A stretch of 64,000 nucleotides of DNA, taken from assembly GCA_900491605.1 (NCBI GenBank), contig UESW01004362.1:588244-652243 (forward strand). The letters run 5' to 3'. The notes below the pieces were generated by a model, which worked only from the letters and a program-made list of their open reading frames with translations, made no database searches and was not told the DNA's origin. Positions within the stretch are counted from its first letter, which is position 1, and every line of letters starts with the position of its first letter. The position numbers and the translations under genes were made by a program. This document shows positions 60,254 to 64,000 of the stretch, piece by piece. This stretch comes from Calamus simplicifolius (lineage: Eukaryota; Streptophyta; Magnoliopsida; Arecales; Arecaceae).

Positions 60254-62840
60254 GAGATCGGTCGTGGCCGATCGGGATCAGGGCTTGGATCGATCACAAC
60301 CGTCGGATCATCACCGATCGAACCGATCGCCGCGGTACGAGATCGGTCGTGGCCGATCGGGATCAGGGCTTGGGTCGATCGCAACCGTCGGATCGTCAGC
60401 GATCTCGGACCAATTGCAACGGTCCGGGATCGGTTGTGGCTGATCGGGATCACGGGTTGGATCGATGGCAACCGTTGGATCGTCACCGATCGGTCCGATC
60501 GCCACGGTCCGAGATCGGTCGTAGACAATCGAGATCACGGCTTGGATCGATCACAACTGTCGGATCGTCGCCGATTAGACCGATCGCCACGGTCCGAGAT
60601 CGGTCGTGGCCGATCGGGATCACGGCTTGGATCGATCGCAACCGTCGGATCGTCGGCGATCGGACCGATCGCCACGGTCTGAGATCGATCGTGGCCGATC
60701 GGGATCAGGGCTTAGATCGATCGCAACCGTCGGATCGTCGCCGATCGGACCGATCGCCACGGTCTGAGATCAGTCATGGCCGATAGGGATCACGGCTTGG
60801 ATCGATCGCAACCGTCGGATCGTCGGTGATCGGACCAATCGCCACGGTTCGAGATCGGTCGTGGCCGATCGGGATCAGGACTTGGATCGATCGCAACCGT
60901 CGGATCATCGGCGATCTCGGACCGATTGCAATTGTCCGGGATCGGTCGTGGCCGATCGGGATCACGGCTTGGATCGATCGTAACCGTCAAATCATCACCG
61001 ATCGGATTGATCGCGATGGTCCGAGATCGTTCATCGTCGATCGGGTCGATCAGGGCTTGGATCGATCACAACAGTTGGACCTTCGGTGATCGGACCGATC
61101 ACCACGGTCCGAGATCGGTTGTGGCCGATCGGGATCACGGCTTGGATCGATCGCAACCATCGGATCATCGCCGATCGGACCGATCGCCATGGTCCGAGAA
61201 CGGTCGTGGCCGATCGGGATCACGGCTTGGATTGATTGCAATCGTTGGATCGTCGGTGATCGGACTGATCGCCATGGTCCGATATCGGTCGTGGCCGATC
61301 GGGATCAGGGCTTGGATCGATCGCAACCGTCGGATCGTCGCTGATCGGACCGATCGCCACTGTCCGAGATCGGTCGTGGCCGATCGGGATCACGGCTTGG
61401 ATCGATCGCAACCGTCGGATCGTCGGCGATCGGACCGATCGCCATGGTCCGAGATCGGTCATGGCTGATCGGGATCAGGACTTGGATCGATCGCAACCGT
61501 CCGATCGTCGGCGATCTCGGACTTATTGCAATGGTCCGGGATCGGTCGTGGCCGATCGAGATCACGGCTTGGATCGATCGCAACCGTCAGATCGTCGCCG
61601 ATCGGATCGATCACGATGGTCCAAGATCGTTCATCGCCGACCGGGATCGATCAGGGCTTGGATCGATCGCAACCGTCGGATTGTCGGTGATCGGACCGAT
61701 CGCCATGGTCCAAGATCGGTCATGGCCGATCGGGATTAGGGCTTTGATCGATCGCAACTGTCGAATCATCGCCGATCAGACCGATCGCCACGGTCCAAGA
61801 TCAGTCATGGCCGATCAGGATCACAGCTTGGATCGATCGCAACCGTCGGATCGTCGGCGATCGGATCGATTGCCACGGTCCAAGATCGGTCGTGGCCGAT
61901 CGGGATCAGGGCTTGCATCGATCGCAACCGTCGGATCATCGCCGATCAGACCGATCGCCATGGTCCGAGATCGGTCATGGCCGATTGGGTTCACAGCTTG
62001 GATCGATTGCAACCGTCGGATCATCGGCGATCGGACCGATCGCTACGGTCCGAGATCGGTCGTGGTCGATCGGGATCAGGAGATGGATCGATCGCAACCA
62101 TCGGATCGTCGGTGATCTCGGACCGATTGCAACAGTCTGGGATCGGTCGTGGCCGATCGGGATCACGGCTTGGATTGATCGCAACCGTCGGATCATCGGC
62201 GATCGGACCGATCGCCACGGTCCGAGATCGGTCATGGCCGATCGGGATCAGGGCTTGGATCGATCGCAACCATCGGATCGTCGGCGATCGGACCGATCGC
62301 CACGGTCCGAGATCAGTCGTGGCCGATCGGGATCACAGCTTGGACGATCGGGATCACGGCTTGGATCGATCGCAACCGTCGGATCATCGCCGATTGGACC
62401 GATCGCCATGGTCCGAGATCAGGATCAGGCCGATCGGGATCACGACTTGGATCGATCACAACCGTCGGATCGTCGACGATCGGACCGATTGCCACGGTCT
62501 CGAGATCGGTCGTGGCCGATCGGGATCACGGCTTGGATCGATCGCAACCGTCGGATCGTCGCCGATCGGACCGATCGCCATGGTCCGAGATCGGCCATGG
62601 CCAATCCGAATCATGGCTTGGATCGATCGCAACCATCGGATCATCGGCGATCGGACCGATCGCCACGGTCCGAGATCGGTCGTGGCCGATCGAGATCAGG
62701 ACTTGGATCGATCGCAACCGTCGGATCATCAGCGATCTCGGACCGATTGCAATGGTCCAGGATCGATCGTGGTCGATCAGGATCACGGCTTGGATCGATG
62801 GCAACCGTCAGATCGTCGCCGATCGATCCGATCGCTCGAT
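60254..62840. repeat. GC-rich 85-base tandem array inside the CACTA subterminal region, about 30 units
   Basis: Successive starts of GAGATCGGTCGTGGCCGATC (or its GGGATCGG variant) at 60254, 60339, 60426, 60511 and 60596 give spacings of 85, 87, 85 and 85. The unit includes GATCAGGGCTTGGATCGATC, GCAACCGTCGGATCGTCG and CCGATCGGACCGATCGCCAC. It is CpG-dense and full of short palindromes (CCGATCGG, GATCGATC), in sharp contrast to the AT-rich flanks. Most units have CACGGCTTGG or CAGGGCTTGG; a rarer class has GATCTCGGACCGATTGCAA. Long ORFs on both strands are by-products of the repeat composition. Confidence 0.97.
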
Positions 62841-63895
62841 GCAATTTCCTAGAAAATAAAAATAAATTTCTCAGATAAAATAATTTTTAATATACGACGC
62901 ATTTATTGCGTCGCAATGTTTTTAAGAAAAATAATAGTAATAAAAAAATTAAAAAAAACATTGCGACGCAATTTGTGCGTCGCAATTATTTTCAGAAAAT
63001 ATAATTTTTATCAGTTATAATTATTAAAAAAATATTGCGACACATTAGCGACGCAGTTTCCTAAAAAATAATTTTTTTGGAGAAAATAATTTTAATATTA
63101 CAACGCATGTATTGCGTGACAATGTTTTTTAGAAAAAAAATGTAATTAAAAAATTTAAAAAAAAAATAATGCGATGCATTATTTGCGTTGCAATTATTTT
63201 AGAAAATATAATTTTTATCAGTCATAAATATTTAAAAAATATTGCGACGCATTTGCGACGCAATTTCCTAGAAAATAAAAATAATTTTTCTAGAGAAAAC
63301 AATTTTTAATATGCGATGCATTTATTGCATCGCAATGTATTTAAGAAAATAAATGTAATAAAAAAAATTAAAAAAAACATTGCAACGCAATATATGCGTC
63401 GCATTATATTTATAAAATATAATTTTTATCAGTTATAATTATTAAAAAATAATTTTTTTGGAGAAAATAAAAATAATTTTTTTGGAGAAAATAATTTTTA
63501 ATATTGTGACGCATGTATTGTGTCACAATATTTTTTAGAAAAATAAATGTAATTAAAAAATTTTAAAAAAAACATTGCGATGCAATATTTGCGACGCAAT
63601 ATTTGCGTCGCAATTATTTCAAAAAATATAAATTTTATCAATTATAAATATTTAAAAAATATTGCGATACATTTTCGATGTAATTTCCTAGAAAATAAAA
63701 TTTATTTTCCCGCTGGACATTGGCACCAAGTTAGCGACTCATTAGCGACGCAATTAGTTGCGTCGCTAAATTTTCATAAAATAATAAAAAAGCCAAATTA
63801 GCATGGATTAGCGACGCATTGTTGCATCGCTAATCCATAATAAAATTAAAAAAAATAGCGAGTGATTAGCGACGCATATATTGCGTCACTAATCA
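62841..63895. repeat. Subterminal GCGACGCA repeats, right block
   Basis: Resumes directly after the array (TCGATGCAATTTCCTAG) with units containing ATTGCGTCGCAATGTTTTTAAG, TTTCCTAGAAAATAA and GCGACGCA/TGCGTCGC inverted pairs. The last three pairs (63721-63895) are the least diverged, e.g. TTAGCGACGCA...TGCGTCGCTAA. Confidence 0.85.
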
Positions 63896-63898
63896 CAA

Positions 63899-64000
63899 CT
63901 ATTTAACGCTTGGTCGGGCCAGCCCCCCCTTCCCTTCTCTTCTTCTTCCTATTCCTACCCTAGCCGCCGCCGTCCGTCCGCTCCTCCGGCCCCCCCCCCC
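63899..64000 (+). promoter_or_regulatory. Possible promoter and leader of the CACTA element 2 transposase gene
   Basis: A TATA-like CTATTTAAC at 63899-63907 follows the last motif pair. It is succeeded by a pyrimidine-rich stretch (CCCTTCTCTTCTTCTTCC) and GCCGCCGCCGTCCG, as in many plant 5' leaders. The window ends in a run of ten or more C, so the gene itself is not visible. Inference from position in a CACTA element. Confidence 0.3.

Larger units (their letters stand above)
59120..64000 (+). mobile_element. CACTA (En/Spm) transposon, terminal part (element 2), runs past the window end
   Basis: Terminal inverted repeat CACTACAAGAAAA at 59120-59132 and again at 59228-59240; this 13-mer is the typical plant CACTA end. 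It is followed by some 4.6 kb of GCGACGCA-motif subterminal sequence, broken by the 85-base array. A possible promoter lies at 63899 and a CT/C-rich leader at the window edge. The element is inserted in the integrase/RT linker of copia 6. Its motif type matches element 1 at the left edge of the window. No transposase coding is visible inside the window. Confidence 0.85.

Noticed and set aside
60254..62840. CRISPR-like regular repeat pattern
   Set aside because: Units are contiguous tandem copies without unique spacers, in a plant transposon.
60194..62878. Many long ORFs on both strands (up to about 330 codons) rich in Asp, Arg, Ser and Pro
   Set aside because: They are by-products of the CpG-rich 85-base array, open in several frames on both strands at once, with no homology-like domain and a unit length not divisible by three.
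63989..64000. Terminal C run as a G-quadruplex or telomere-like feature
   Set aside because: Cut by the window edge and typical of low-quality sequence beside a gap; nothing further can be said.

Overview
The window is nuclear DNA from a flowering plant with a large, repeat-rich genome. A monocot, perhaps a palm-like one, is my guess from the retrotransposon families and from a captured acyl-CoA-binding-protein fragment; the sequence does not settle the species. One host gene is clear: a wall-associated receptor kinase (WAK) gene on the + strand (16980-21194). Its extracellular exon, EGF exon and transmembrane/kinase exon are all recognisable, but several small frameshifts interrupt it. Nearly everything else that can be identified is mobile DNA, much of it nested. 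There are two runs of N (2954-3458 and 49789-49987).

Layout, left to right. 1-2953 is the 3' part of a CACTA (En/Spm) transposon on the - strand: subterminal repeats built on GCGACGCA, a five-exon Transposase_24-type gene, and the DUF4216 tail of the TNP2-type transposase. 3459-6357 is a decayed Ty1/copia polyprotein (-). 8152-10555 is a small TRIM retrotransposon whose 5' LTR is split by a TTA-flanked Harbinger-type element (8171-10022) carrying a captured ACBP first exon. 13705-14290 is a Mutator-like miniature element. 14386-15290 is a segment that recurs at 50602-57180. 16340-16975 holds WAK relics, followed by the WAK gene with a second TTA-flanked element in its first intron. 21992-36264 is a non-autonomous LTR retrotransposon (LARD-like, perfect AGTAA target duplication). 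Inside it sits a complete long-LTR SIRE-type copia element (23647-33396, perfect GAAGG duplication) with an extra third ORF.

37340-41740 and 42580-46704 are two more - strand copia remnants. 46970-47303 is an 87-bp tandem repeat interrupted by the LTR of a Ty3/gypsy element (47304-49788, Athila/Tat-like integrase tail). 50752-55456 is a complete + strand copia element with both LTRs. 57417-59119 is a deleted copia element with one LTR. From 59120 to the window end runs the end of a second CACTA element: terminus CACTACAAGAAAA, GCGACGCA subterminal repeats, and a GC-rich array of about thirty 85-bp units (about 60254-62840). It finishes with a possible promoter/leader for the transposase gene, which would lie beyond the right edge.

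Frameshifts occur in almost every coding region, including the WAK gene. Some are decay, but a noisy consensus could produce the same pattern. The observations I rate most worth following are the CACTA-embedded 85-bp array with its higher-order pattern, the Harbinger-type element with a captured gene fragment and a provable empty site, and the SIRE third ORF preceded by the same palindromic motif cluster that fills the LTR U3.
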